DNA of 50,527 nt from Verrucomicrobiaceae bacterium (GTDB taxonomy: Bacteria > Verrucomicrobiota > Verrucomicrobiia > Verrucomicrobiales > Verrucomicrobiaceae): positions 1 to 50,527 of the forward strand of contig JAEUHM010000042.1 of the NCBI GenBank assembly GCA_016795485.1, read 5' to 3'. Below the pieces are notes generated by a model, which was not told where the DNA came from, did not search any database, and was given only the letters and a program-made list of their open reading frames with translations. Below, one piece after another: positions 17,768 to 24,549 of this stretch; the first letter of the stretch is position 1, and every line of letters begins with the position of its first letter. The translations under genes were made by a program, and so were the position numbers.

Positions 17768-18085
17768 ATGAAAACTAACTCAATACCAATGACAGGCCCG
17801 GCCAAGCTCGCCGGGCGAATCCCCAAAGGCTCAGAACTTCACTTTCAACCTGCGAGCTTAGCAGAAGCCGAGTTCGTACGGCTTCCCCATCCACGCGGCG
17901 GGCGGTGTCCTATATCGGGAATCAGCAGAAGTGCGCTCATTGACTTGGGCGTGATCGTGCCGGGTTTAATTGTGAGGTTGCGCAAGCCGGGGGCAGTTCG
18001 TGGCGCTTGCCTCCTGCATACACCCACCTTGCGGGAGTATCTGCGGAAGGTGCGGGAAGAACAACTCACGGAGGGCAAGGCATGA
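17768..18085 (+). CDS. AlpA/excisionase-like small DNA-binding protein
   Basis: This 105-residue basic protein contains RLPHPRGGRCPISGISRSALIDLG split by a GGR turn (about 38-58). This pattern resembles the first helix-turn-helix of AlpA/Xis-type regulators (RLP...SGLSRS.L..L). The C-terminus is charged. It heads a row of overlapping genes (ATGA with the next at 18082-18085), consistent with a regulator that also acts as recombination directionality factor. The upstream dyads at 17717-17758 are likely its control region. Assignment is by pattern only. Confidence 0.55.
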   Translation: MKTNSIPMTGPAKLAGRIPKGSELHFQPASLAEAEFVRLPHPRGGRCPISGISRSALIDLGVIVPGLIVRLRKPGAVRGACLLHTPTLREYLRKVREEQLTEGKA

Positions 18086-18441
18086 GCACGGAACTAATCG
18101 ACTTAACAAAACTGGGCCGGGCAAGGGCTGCGTCAGCACTCCTGTTCTACGACGATGGTTTGGAGATCGTGCCCATGAAACGGAACGAAGGACCGTTATC
18201 AGGCAGCGCTGCCGTTCTCTTTGAACCGCATGTGGTGGAGTGGAGCTTTGAACAGAAGTGCTTTCATATTCAAGGCTTTGAGGAATCGCTGCGGTGCAAT
18301 CTGCGTTCGTTCATGGAGAATAGGCCGACAAGTTACATGATCGTCGCGCTGTGCCGCTCACTCGCGGAGGCGAGCGCGATCTGTGACAAGCTGAAAACCA
18401 TTCGTGACAAGCGCGAACGAGGTAATGCAGATGAAGCCTAA
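18082..18441 (+). CDS. Island protein, unknown
   Basis: This 119-residue soluble protein begins at an ATG overlapping the stop of the AlpA-like gene. No domain is recognised. It has a mid-region VEWSFEQKCFHIQGFEESLRC-like stretch and a basic end (TIRDKRERGNADEA). The next gene (primase) starts 11 bases before its stop, so it belongs to the replication operon. An accessory role there is inferred. Confidence 0.6.
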   Translation: MSTELIDLTKLGRARAASALLFYDDGLEIVPMKRNEGPLSGSAAVLFEPHVVEWSFEQKCFHIQGFEESLRCNLRSFMENRPTSYMIVALCRSLAEASAICDKLKTIRDKRERGNADEA

Positions 18442-19423
18442 CCAACTCAGCATCGACGACATCAAAGCCCGTTTGTTCATCCCGGATGTGTGGCGGATGC
18501 TGCAACTTCCGGGTGAACCGGGGAAATGCTGCAAGAGTCCATTCCGTGAAGAGCGGAAGCCGTCCTTCAGTGTGTTTGATGACGGGAGGCGCTTTCGTGA
18601 TCATGCCAGCGGCGATGCTGGGACGGTGATCGACTTCATTCAACTGGCGCTGAATGTGCCCTTGAATGAAGCACTCGACTGGGCGCGGAAACAATGTGGA
18701 GAAGAAGGCGTGCCTTTGCGGCCACACAAGCCAGCAGCGGCCACCGCTGTGAAGCCATCTCCGAAACTGAGACAGGCAAAGCAAGGCGAGCTTGAAGCGC
18801 TGGCGGCATTGCGCGGCTTGTCCTTGGTCACGCTGGCGGATGCTCAAGAGCGCGGCTTGCTGGCGTTTGCGGATGTCTGGGGGCGTGTGGCTTGGCTTGT
18901 GTGTGATCCCGGCGGGCGTATTGCCGAGGGCCGGAGGCTAGACGGTAAGCCGTGGGAGGCTTTCGGCTCCATGCCAGAGCGGAAATGTCATGCTTGGGGC
19001 GGGCAGAAGAACTGGCCAGTGAACCTGGAAGACAGCCAGCACTGCACCAAGTTGGTTCTTGTAGAAGGCGGGCCGGACGTGCTTGCAGCGCTGGAGATTC
19101 TGAGGCGGGAAAGCAAAGCGGATGCCGTGGGCGTGGTGGGTATCCTGGGCGCATCTAACACTCGACTGGATGAAAAGGCGCTTCCATTCTTCCGGCAAAA
19201 GATGGTGAGGCTCTTCCCTCACGCGGATGATGCGGGCCGGAAAGCTGCTAGAACCTGGGCGCGGGTGCTAGTGGATGCTGGCGCGGCTCGTGTGGATGCG
19301 TTTGATCTGTCTCGCTTGATGCGGAGTGATGGCAAGCCGGGGAAGGATCTCTGTGATCTGGTGAACATCAGCCCGGAGTGCAGAGCGCGCTGGCAGAAGT
19401 TTCAACGGGAGGTGATGCCATGA
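18431..19423 (+). CDS. Primase with degenerate CHC2 finger and Toprim domain
   Basis: This 330-residue protein is read from the ATG at 18431, chosen for the GAGG 8 bases upstream and overlap with the previous gene. Residues 33-70 (CCKSPFREERKPSFSVFDD then FRDHASGDAGTVIDFI) match the CHC2 zinc-binding domain of DnaG-like primases, but the CxxC half is replaced. Zinc binding is therefore doubtful, as in several phage and satellite primases. The second half is Toprim-like: LVEGGPDVLAALEIL and LFPHADDAGRKAARTW provide the acidic residues. It should make primers for replication of the excised element. The stop overlaps the next start (ATGA at 19420-19423). Confidence 0.82.
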   Translation: MKPNQLSIDDIKARLFIPDVWRMLQLPGEPGKCCKSPFREERKPSFSVFDDGRRFRDHASGDAGTVIDFIQLALNVPLNEALDWARKQCGEEGVPLRPHKPAAATAVKPSPKLRQAKQGELEALAALRGLSLVTLADAQERGLLAFADVWGRVAWLVCDPGGRIAEGRRLDGKPWEAFGSMPERKCHAWGGQKNWPVNLEDSQHCTKLVLVEGGPDVLAALEILRRESKADAVGVVGILGASNTRLDEKALPFFRQKMVRLFPHADDAGRKAARTWARVLVDAGAARVDAFDLSRLMRSDGKPGKDLCDLVNISPECRARWQKFQREVMP

Positions 19424-20538
19424 CGGAAGCCTCTGGACTCTATGACCCGCTGGCGGATGAGGATAAGCCAAGGCCCAAGGGGCAAACGGGCGCGCCAATA
19501 CCGGAAAAGAAGCGCTTTGTGCAATGGCACAAGCCGAGTGAGCTGGCGGCCTACAAGGTGCCTGAAGATGTGCCGCTAGTGGGTGATCTGCATATCTTCA
19601 AGGGCGGCATCTTTGTGCTTGGAGGCGCTCCGGGAGTGGGGAAGTCTTTCTGCTTGTCTCAACTGGCGCTATCGGGTGCAACGGGTGCGGATTGGTTCGG
19701 AATGAGGGTGCATCGAAAGTTCAAGACGATGATTCTTCAAGCCGAGAACGGCCTTGTGCGGCTATCGTCAGAGTATGCGGTGCATTGTGAGACTCCAGGC
19801 CTTGATGACTGGGTGAGGGTGTCTGCCGATGTGGACACGTTCAGTTTTGAAGACCCTGCATTTTGCGCGGAGTTCCGGGCAGATATTCTGGACTTCAAAC
19901 CGGATGTGATCGTGCTGGACCCGTGGAACCGTGCGACCAGAGACAGCATGGAGAAGGACTTCAGAACGGCATTCGATAACATCAAGTCATGCCTGCCAGA
20001 AGGGCCGGAGAAGCCAGCGCTTGGCATCGTGGCCCACACACGCAAGCCGCGCATGGGTGAGAGTGTAAAAGGGCGCGGACTGCTAAACCTGCTGTCTGGA
20101 TCGCTTATCCTGGGGAGTGTGCCTAGATCGGCCTTCATCCTTCAGGCGGCGACTGATGACCCCGAAGGGAACGAGTTCGTTTTCTCCTGCTGCAAGAACA
20201 ACAACGGCCCGCTAGGGCATCAAACGGCATGGAGACGGGAAGGCGTGCGGTTTGTCGGCCCGCTGGCTGATTTTGACTGGGACTCGTTCAACAGTGCCGG
20301 AAAGTCTGGTGAAGGCAAAAACGAGAAGATCGAAGAGAAGCACGTGCGCCACATCTTTGAAGACGGCAAGAAATGGATGAAGCCAGCAGAAGCAGTAGCA
20401 GCACTACGAAAGCTAACAGGCGCGGGCAGGAGCGCGGCTTACAATGCACTGGATAAAGGCAAGGGGCGCTTCTGGGACATCCTGCGAGTCAATCCCGCAG
20501 ATGGAACGATAACGGTGGATGGGGGAGACGCGCGTTAG
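19420..20538 (+). CDS. RepA-like AAA (AAA_25) replication ATPase
   Basis: This 372-residue ATPase is translationally coupled to the primase and has a strong GGGAGG ribosome site just upstream. Walker A is GGAPGVGKS (68-76), Walker B is DVIVLDPWNR (D167), and VAHTRKPR follows as sensor. This matches RepA/AAA_25 hexameric helicases of plasmids and satellites. The C-terminus (HVRHIFEDGKKWMKPAEAV onward) looks like a winged-helix tail ending GRFWDILRVNPADGTITVD. That tail is found again as a fragment at 21889-21987. With the primase it would form the replication module of the excised island. Confidence 0.85.
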   Translation: MTEASGLYDPLADEDKPRPKGQTGAPIPEKKRFVQWHKPSELAAYKVPEDVPLVGDLHIFKGGIFVLGGAPGVGKSFCLSQLALSGATGADWFGMRVHRKFKTMILQAENGLVRLSSEYAVHCETPGLDDWVRVSADVDTFSFEDPAFCAEFRADILDFKPDVIVLDPWNRATRDSMEKDFRTAFDNIKSCLPEGPEKPALGIVAHTRKPRMGESVKGRGLLNLLSGSLILGSVPRSAFILQAATDDPEGNEFVFSCCKNNNGPLGHQTAWRREGVRFVGPLADFDWDSFNSAGKSGEGKNEKIEEKHVRHIFEDGKKWMKPAEAVAALRKLTGAGRSAAYNALDKGKGRFWDILRVNPADGTITVDGGDAR

Positions 20539-21248
20539 TTTCCCGGCAGGTTTGAAAACGTTAGGTCCTCAATTTGTTGAGGCGTCAAATTGGCCATACA
20601 GCCTTTTATCTTGCCCTGTAGGCCCCGTGGCGCACTAGGGTCGGCGTAGGAGGACGCTTCTAAGGCCATCGCAGTTGCCATTACCATGCGAGCATAACGT
20701 TTGCGTTGAAAAGCTTCCCATTCGAATTCCTTGGGCAAAGCTTCCCCGAGGTTGCCGCAACGATCTAGCCACTTCAACCAATTCATGAATTCTAATTCGA
20801 AGTGGTCAGATGGAAAGCCGAGCCAATCGACCTTCTCATCTTTGCCATTGACGTGAACCTTAAGAGACCCAAACAGCTCGGGGAGGGTCATCAATAAAAA
20901 GCGGACGGTCCAGACCCGACGTTCATGAGGAGTCCCAGGCATTGAAGGACGAACGGGCTTCTTCATGATTGGGTCAAAATCGAAAAAGGGATTGAGGCAA
21001 CCGTAGACTAAGAATGCCGCCACCCTCTTGAATGGCCCGGGTGGTCGAGCAAAATAGTATGGCTTATCGTCGAAGAGATTGGACGCTAAGGAACAGCTTT
21101 CCTCCAGGCTTCCGAGAGCGATTTCGAGCTTGAAACCATAGCGTTCCGAGTGATCGCCATTCCACCACTCAACTACACGCTTACTTGCACGAAGGGCTAA
21201 ACGATAATCTTCCGGCTGATAACCAGCCGCAGCAGAAAACAGCCCCAT
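20535..21248 (-). CDS. Unrecognised cargo protein, slot 2
   Basis: This 237-residue soluble protein is encoded opposite to the rest of the island. No known family was recognised. Notable stretches are EWWNGDHSERYGFKLEIALG, a proline/phenylalanine patch (YYFARPPGPFKRVAAFLVYG), and a helical C-terminus with MVMATAMALEASS. Its stop overlaps the repA stop by 4 bases. It starts 8 bases after a small acidic protein, and the pair is flanked by the two copies of the repA 3' end. This suggests a cassette that arrived as a unit. A toxin-antitoxin or defence role is possible but unproven. Confidence 0.6.
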   Translation of the reverse strand: MGLFSAAAGYQPEDYRLALRASKRVVEWWNGDHSERYGFKLEIALGSLEESCSLASNLFDDKPYYFARPPGPFKRVAAFLVYGCLNPFFDFDPIMKKPVRPSMPGTPHERRVWTVRFLLMTLPELFGSLKVHVNGKDEKVDWLGFPSDHFELEFMNWLKWLDRCGNLGEALPKEFEWEAFQRKRYARMVMATAMALEASSYADPSAPRGLQGKIKGCMANLTPQQIEDLTFSNLPGN

Positions 21249-21256
21249 AAATTATC

Positions 21257-21469
21257 TTAGTCAGCCAAGGATGCAACTACTGCAAGCGCTCGCTCATTCA
21301 TTCGCTCCACATTGCGATTAAACGCTTCTTGTGCGTCCTGTTCAGAAAACGAAGTGTCTATATCTGACTGTGGGTTCGGCACATCGAAGAGCAATGAGCA
21401 ACTGTCAGACTCGTCTAGCTTTCTGAGCTGAATGTACTTAGAAACGTCCGTCGAGCTAGCGTACGTCAT
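21257..21469 (-). CDS. Small acidic protein, partner of the 237-residue cargo gene
   Basis: This 70-residue acidic, probably helical protein (SFSEQDAQEAFNRNVERMNE) is the first gene of the two-gene minus-strand cassette. It ends 8 bases before the next start. It has no recognisable DNA-binding motif. Size, charge and order are compatible with an antitoxin or adaptor, but this is inference. An AT-rich stretch upstream (21470-21545) could carry its promoter. Confidence 0.5.
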   Translation of the reverse strand: MTYASSTDVSKYIQLRKLDESDSCSLLFDVPNPQSDIDTSFSEQDAQEAFNRNVERMNERALAVVASLAD

Positions 21470-21888
21470 AAATTAAAATCGAGGGCAAGATTACAACATA
21501 AATTATTCGACGGTCTTGATAATATGTTTGGCATAAAAGCTAAACTACATCACACAAACTGTCAAACGGGGGAGTAGAACGAAGGAAAGGAAAAACCGCA
21601 AGGGGTGTACAACATACCCAAATGACAGCAACTAAAAAGTTATTTTTATATTTTTTTAAATTTGCTCAGCAGGCGAACACTAGCGTTATAAAGCGTACCC
21701 AAGTAGTCACCCCCTGAACTTGGATGAAAACGGGCTAGTTGCGAGCCTGGAACTGCTGGCAAATGTAGGCTCATAAAACCTGTCGTTACTTGGGTTAACT
21801 ACATCTAAACCACCCTCAGATGCGGGGCTATTCGAGACACCAAGACGCGATTGAAGGTTAGGGACCTAGCACGGTTCAGAACACACGT
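21470..21888. other. AT-rich gene-free stretch with possible structured RNA
   Basis: No reading frame of note is present. It includes long A/T runs near 21634-21662. A nested inverted-repeat segment at 21697-21795 is listed separately. The base composition contrasts with the surrounding GC-rich genes, which fits recently acquired DNA or a control region. Confidence 0.5.
21697..21795. ncRNA. Possible structured RNA bounded by 9-bp inverted repeat
   Basis: ACCCAAGTA (21697-21705) and TACTTGGGT (21787-21795) are perfect reverse complements enclosing about 81 bases. Within them GAGCCT (21743-21748) pairs with AGGCTC (21767-21772). Nested perfect stems in a gene-free region next to a cargo pair could be a small RNA. 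Transcription is not shown and no known family is recognised. Confidence 0.3.
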
Positions 21889-21987
21889 GGCAATGCCAAA
21901 GAGCGCTTCTGGGACATTCTGCGAGTCAATCCAGCAGATGGAACGCTAACGGTGGATAAGGGTGCTGAATGCCCGATGGAAAAGTGA
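21889..21987 (+). pseudogene. Fragment of RepA-like ATPase 3' end
   Basis: The frame reads GNAKERFWDILRVNPADGTL then TVDKGAECPMEK and a TGA. It matches the last 25 residues of the RepA-like ATPase at 20451-20520, at DNA level over about 60 bases with scattered substitutions. Nothing upstream continues the match, so this is a separated tail copy left on the far side of the cargo cassette. Confidence 0.75.
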
Positions 21988-22011
21988 TAGGTCAGGTCTA
22001 TCTTGGACGGC

Positions 22012-22470
22012 ATGAAGATTTTTCGAGGCCCTCGTAGCTCCAGAACATGGACGAAAGTCACCGACTCAACAGAGGACCCAAAATGGGCAGCGTCTTGGAA
22101 GCCAGGGGAAATAACTGTTATGAACGGCTCAATTGATGAACAGGGAAGCCGACAGACCGACCTGGGCATACAGATTGAAGAAGCTGATATTGAGGTGTTG
22201 GCAAAGAGGCTCGAAGAACTAAAGAAGGAGCGTTCCCGTCAGGAAGCGACGGAGTTAAGGGCCAAGATAGAGTCGCTTGAGCACCGAATAGGAAGACTGC
22301 ACGAGGATTTGGAGGCGGAATCGACGATCAACGCCGAGATATGCTGGCATGTGATCGAGCTGCTAAAGTGGGCGCGGGAGAAGAAACTTACTGGCCTTCC
22401 TCACGAGCAACTTCTTTGGGAAAGCTGCAAGATTCGAGCACTGGTTCACCAATTAAAGGTGGACTCATGA
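22012..22470 (+). CDS. Coiled-coil island protein, unknown
   Basis: This is a 152-residue protein from the ATG at 22012 (GGACGG just upstream); a TTG three codons earlier is possible. Residues about 55-105 are a strong coiled coil (KRLEELKKERSRQEATELR and following). The C-terminus is helical with WHVIELLKWAREKKL. No family recognised. It follows the repA tail fragment, so in a cargo-free element it would follow repA directly. Confidence 0.55.
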   Translation: MKIFRGPRSSRTWTKVTDSTEDPKWAASWKPGEITVMNGSIDEQGSRQTDLGIQIEEADIEVLAKRLEELKKERSRQEATELRAKIESLEHRIGRLHEDLEAESTINAEICWHVIELLKWAREKKLTGLPHEQLLWESCKIRALVHQLKVDS

Positions 22471-22548
22471 TTCTTCCACTCCTGCGGCCCCAAGGGGTAG
22501 GGAGGTGGACGGAAACACGGGCGCGATAGGAGTGAAATTTGCGCTTGT

Positions 22549-22580
22549 GTTCACACATTAATGAACGTATATGTGTGAAC
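22549..22580. promoter_or_regulatory. Perfect 10-bp inverted repeat abutting the recombinase start
   Basis: GTTCACACAT (22549-22558) and ATGTGTGAAC (22571-22580) are exact reverse complements separated by 12 bases, and the second arm touches the ATG at 22581. It could be an operator, a resolvase-binding dyad or an mRNA hairpin that limits translation. Confidence 0.55.
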
Positions 22581-23222
22581 ATGAACGGGAACTTTGTCGC
22601 ATATTATCGGGTATCAACAGCCCAGCAGGGTAAGAGCGGACTAGGCCTAGAAGCCCAGCGGGAGGCCGTGAAAGGCTACCTAAACGGCGGGAACTGGGAA
22701 CTCGTGGGAGAGTTCACCGAGGTGGAGAGCGGCAAACGGAAGAACCGCCCGGAGCTGCAAGCCGCGCTGGCGCTATGCAAGAAAGCCAAGGCCACGCTTG
22801 TGATAGCCAAGCTGGACCGCTTAGCCCGGAACCTGCACTTCATCAGCGGGCTGATGGAGTCCAAGATTGACTTCGTGGCCGTGGACAATCCCACCACGAA
22901 CAAACTCACGGTGCAAATCCTGGCCGCAGTGGCAGAGGATGAGGCCAGGGCCATATCTGCCCGCACAAAGGCCGCTCTGGCTAGCGCCAAGGCGCGCGGG
23001 ACCAAGCTAGGCACTCACGGGGCCATCCTAGGCGCTCAGAACCGCCAGAAAGCGCGGGAAACTGCTGCTGCCTTGCGGCCCATACTAGCGGAACTGGAAG
23101 CCGAAGGCATCAAATCGGTGAGAGGCATCACGGAGGCCCTGAATGCTCGCAATGTGCCAACGCCTACGGGCAAGCGCTGGCACTCAACCAGCGTTCACAG
23201 GTTACTGGCGCGGATGAGCTGA
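22581..23222 (+). CDS. Serine recombinase (resolvase/invertase family)
   Basis: This 213-residue protein has the N-terminal catalytic domain: FVAYYRVSTAQQGKSGLGLE with nucleophile S12, then AKLDRLARN and DEARAISARTKAALASAKARG before the linker. The C-terminal part (EGIKSVRGITEALNARN, STSVHRLL) resembles the HTH/recombinase tail of small resolvases. The start at 22581 fits the family's usual N-terminus. However, an AGGAG lies 6 bases before an in-frame TTG at 22539, so a 14-residue longer form is possible. It may resolve dimers, invert DNA or serve a second mobility step alongside the tyrosine integrase. Confidence 0.9.
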   Translation: MNGNFVAYYRVSTAQQGKSGLGLEAQREAVKGYLNGGNWELVGEFTEVESGKRKNRPELQAALALCKKAKATLVIAKLDRLARNLHFISGLMESKIDFVAVDNPTTNKLTVQILAAVAEDEARAISARTKAALASAKARGTKLGTHGAILGAQNRQKARETAAALRPILAELEAEGIKSVRGITEALNARNVPTPTGKRWHSTSVHRLLARMS

Positions 23223-23442
23223 GGCGCGGACGTCCAGGCGCGGCGGGGGAAAATGGAATTGTCGTCGTTCATCGCTGAAAGGTGAATAGCGCAAAGTGCA
23301 CCATGCCCTGCCGCTACGGTGTGGAGCCGTAACACGGCCCATTAGAAGAGCATCAGCAACGCAAGGGCGCGCGCTCAAGTTAGGTGGAGTACCTTAAAAG
23401 GGGGGGAGGGGGTTCAAGTGTGACCCAACCGCACGCCACAAT

Positions 23443-23483
23443 AATGGATTCAGCGCCCGAAAATATTTCTGCATCGTGGCCGG
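23443..23483. repeat. Imperfect repeat shared with left end, right copy
   Basis: It matches 15775-15813 with several substitutions and small gaps, in the same orientation. It lies 15 bases before the right arm-type repeats. Confidence 0.45.
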
Positions 23484-23498
23484 AGTGAAAAGCGGTCT

Positions 23499-23518
23499 AT
23501 TCTTAGACGCATTCTTAG
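23499..23518. repeat. Right arm-type repeats (ATTCTTAG x2)
   Basis: ATTCTTAG is present at 23499-23506 and 23511-23518, the same word and 12-base period as in the left end at 14514-14533. This suits integrase arm sites. Confidence 0.6.
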
Positions 23519-23558
23519 TTTAGCCAGACTTGGCGCTGGAAGCCTTGATTTTGCTTGA

Positions 23559-23633
23559 TGGTATCCCCGACAGGAATCGAACCTGTATTTAGAGTTTAGG
23601 AAACCCTCGTTCTATCCATTGAACTACGGGGAC
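23559..23633 (-). tRNA. tRNA-Arg(CCT)
   Basis: Read on the minus strand this folds as a complete cloverleaf. The acceptor GTCCCCG pairs with CGGGGAT (first pair G-U). The D arm is GTTC/GAAC. The anticodon stem is AGGGT/ACTCT with loop TTCCTAA, giving anticodon CCT. The T arm is ACAGG-TTCGATT-CCTGT, the discriminator is A, and CCA is encoded. Its last 30 bases before the CC are the attR core. The island lies immediately 3' of the gene. Confidence 0.9.
23561..23590. repeat. attR core within tRNA-Arg
   Basis: This is the exact 30-bp copy of 14401-14430, forming the 3' part of the intact tRNA gene. The tRNA is regenerated on insertion because the element supplies this sequence. Confidence 0.9.
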
Positions 23634-23727
23634 GGATCGCGGCGCACCTTGGCATGAAATCGCCGGGCGTCAAAGTGCTGGCAAAAGTTGCGTGTGATCT
23701 TTGGGGCCAGTAGGCTCATGCTTTTGC

Positions 23728-24501
23728 ATGAAGTCACTCATTCATTTGATTCACTCGTACGGTTTGGCTTGGCTGGGCCTCACGGTGGGGTTGCTTTTTC
23801 TCTGGAGCTCTCGCTCGGTGATGAAAGCGGCTTGGCGGAGTCTATTGGCGGTTTGGTTGGTAACAACGTTTACGGGTTGGACCTGCTTTCCTGATAGATT
23901 GCTCGCAAGTCTCGAACGTCCCTGGGCTGGCCGCGTGATTGCCGATTTGCCGAAGGCAGACGCCGTCCTGTTTCTGGGCGGTGGAGCCAAAGGATCCCGT
24001 GGGGAGTTGATTGGCCTGGACTTAATGAATGCATCGGATCGCATCACCACGGCCATCGAACTGATCCGACTGGGAAAGGCACCGGTGTTGGTCGCTGGCG
24101 GAACTACTCGACCTTCTACTGAGAAGAGTCCGAGTGAAGGAGTGGCTGCCGAGCAATGGATTAAAAACTGGCAACTTACGTCAGTGCCGATTTATCAGTT
24201 GGGTGTGTGCGCGAACACGCATGACGAAGCACTCTCCATGAAGAAGCTGGTGGATCAGCATGGGTGGAAATCTGTGCTGCTGGTGACGTCAGCCAGTCAC
24301 ATGAAGCGCGCGGTGGGCGCTTTTACCAAACAGGGTATCGAAGTTATCCCTGTGCCCTGTGCCTTTAGCACGGGAGTGAATGTGAGGGATGAAATCACCG
24401 AGTGGATTTCGCCTCCCGATGCACAAAAAGTCGACTTTGTGTCAGGCTGGCTGTACGAAATGCTCGGCTACCTCACTTACCGGCTCAGAGGGTGGATTTG
24501 A
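23728..24501 (+). CDS. DUF218 (YdcF/SanA-like) membrane protein
   Basis: This 257-residue protein is read from the ATG that opens the first hydrophobic stretch (MKSLIHLIHSYG); an upstream in-frame start at 23701 is less likely. Two N-terminal helices (about 8-28, 34-52) are followed by a DUF218 domain. In it, DAVLFLGGGAK, RITTAIELIRLGKAPVLVAGG, ANTHDEALSMKKLV and LLVTSASHMKRAVGAF are the usual motifs. Members are implicated in envelope integrity or cell-wall precursor metabolism. It flanks the tRNA on the right and precedes a sulfatase gene by 48 bases. Confidence 0.85.
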   Translation: MKSLIHLIHSYGLAWLGLTVGLLFLWSSRSVMKAAWRSLLAVWLVTTFTGWTCFPDRLLASLERPWAGRVIADLPKADAVLFLGGGAKGSRGELIGLDLMNASDRITTAIELIRLGKAPVLVAGGTTRPSTEKSPSEGVAAEQWIKNWQLTSVPIYQLGVCANTHDEALSMKKLVDQHGWKSVLLVTSASHMKRAVGAFTKQGIEVIPVPCAFSTGVNVRDEITEWISPPDAQKVDFVSGWLYEMLGYLTYRLRGWI

Positions 24502-24549
24502 CTCACAACAACGACAAACGGACTGCCCAGATCACGTTCAAGCTCTGCT

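Larger units (their letters stand above)
23223..23558. other. Right-end gene-free region of the island
   Basis: No gene is seen. It contains the right copy of the imperfect repeat (23443-23483), the right arm-type repeats (23499-23518), and a G-rich run near 23399-23412. It is probably the attachment-site recognition region. Confidence 0.55.
14401..23590. mobile_element. Integrated element (about 9.2 kb) in tRNA-Arg(CCT)
   Basis: The element is bounded by a perfect 30-bp direct repeat of the tRNA 3' part (14401-14430 and 23561-23590). It carries a tyrosine integrase just inside the left end and a serine recombinase near the right. Between them lie an AlpA-like protein, a primase, a RepA-like ATPase and unrecognised cargo. 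Short paired repeats (ATTCTTAG twice, 12-bp period) lie inside each end. Neither capsid nor conjugation genes are present. Gene content resembles phage-satellite or small integrative replicative islands. Confidence 0.9.
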
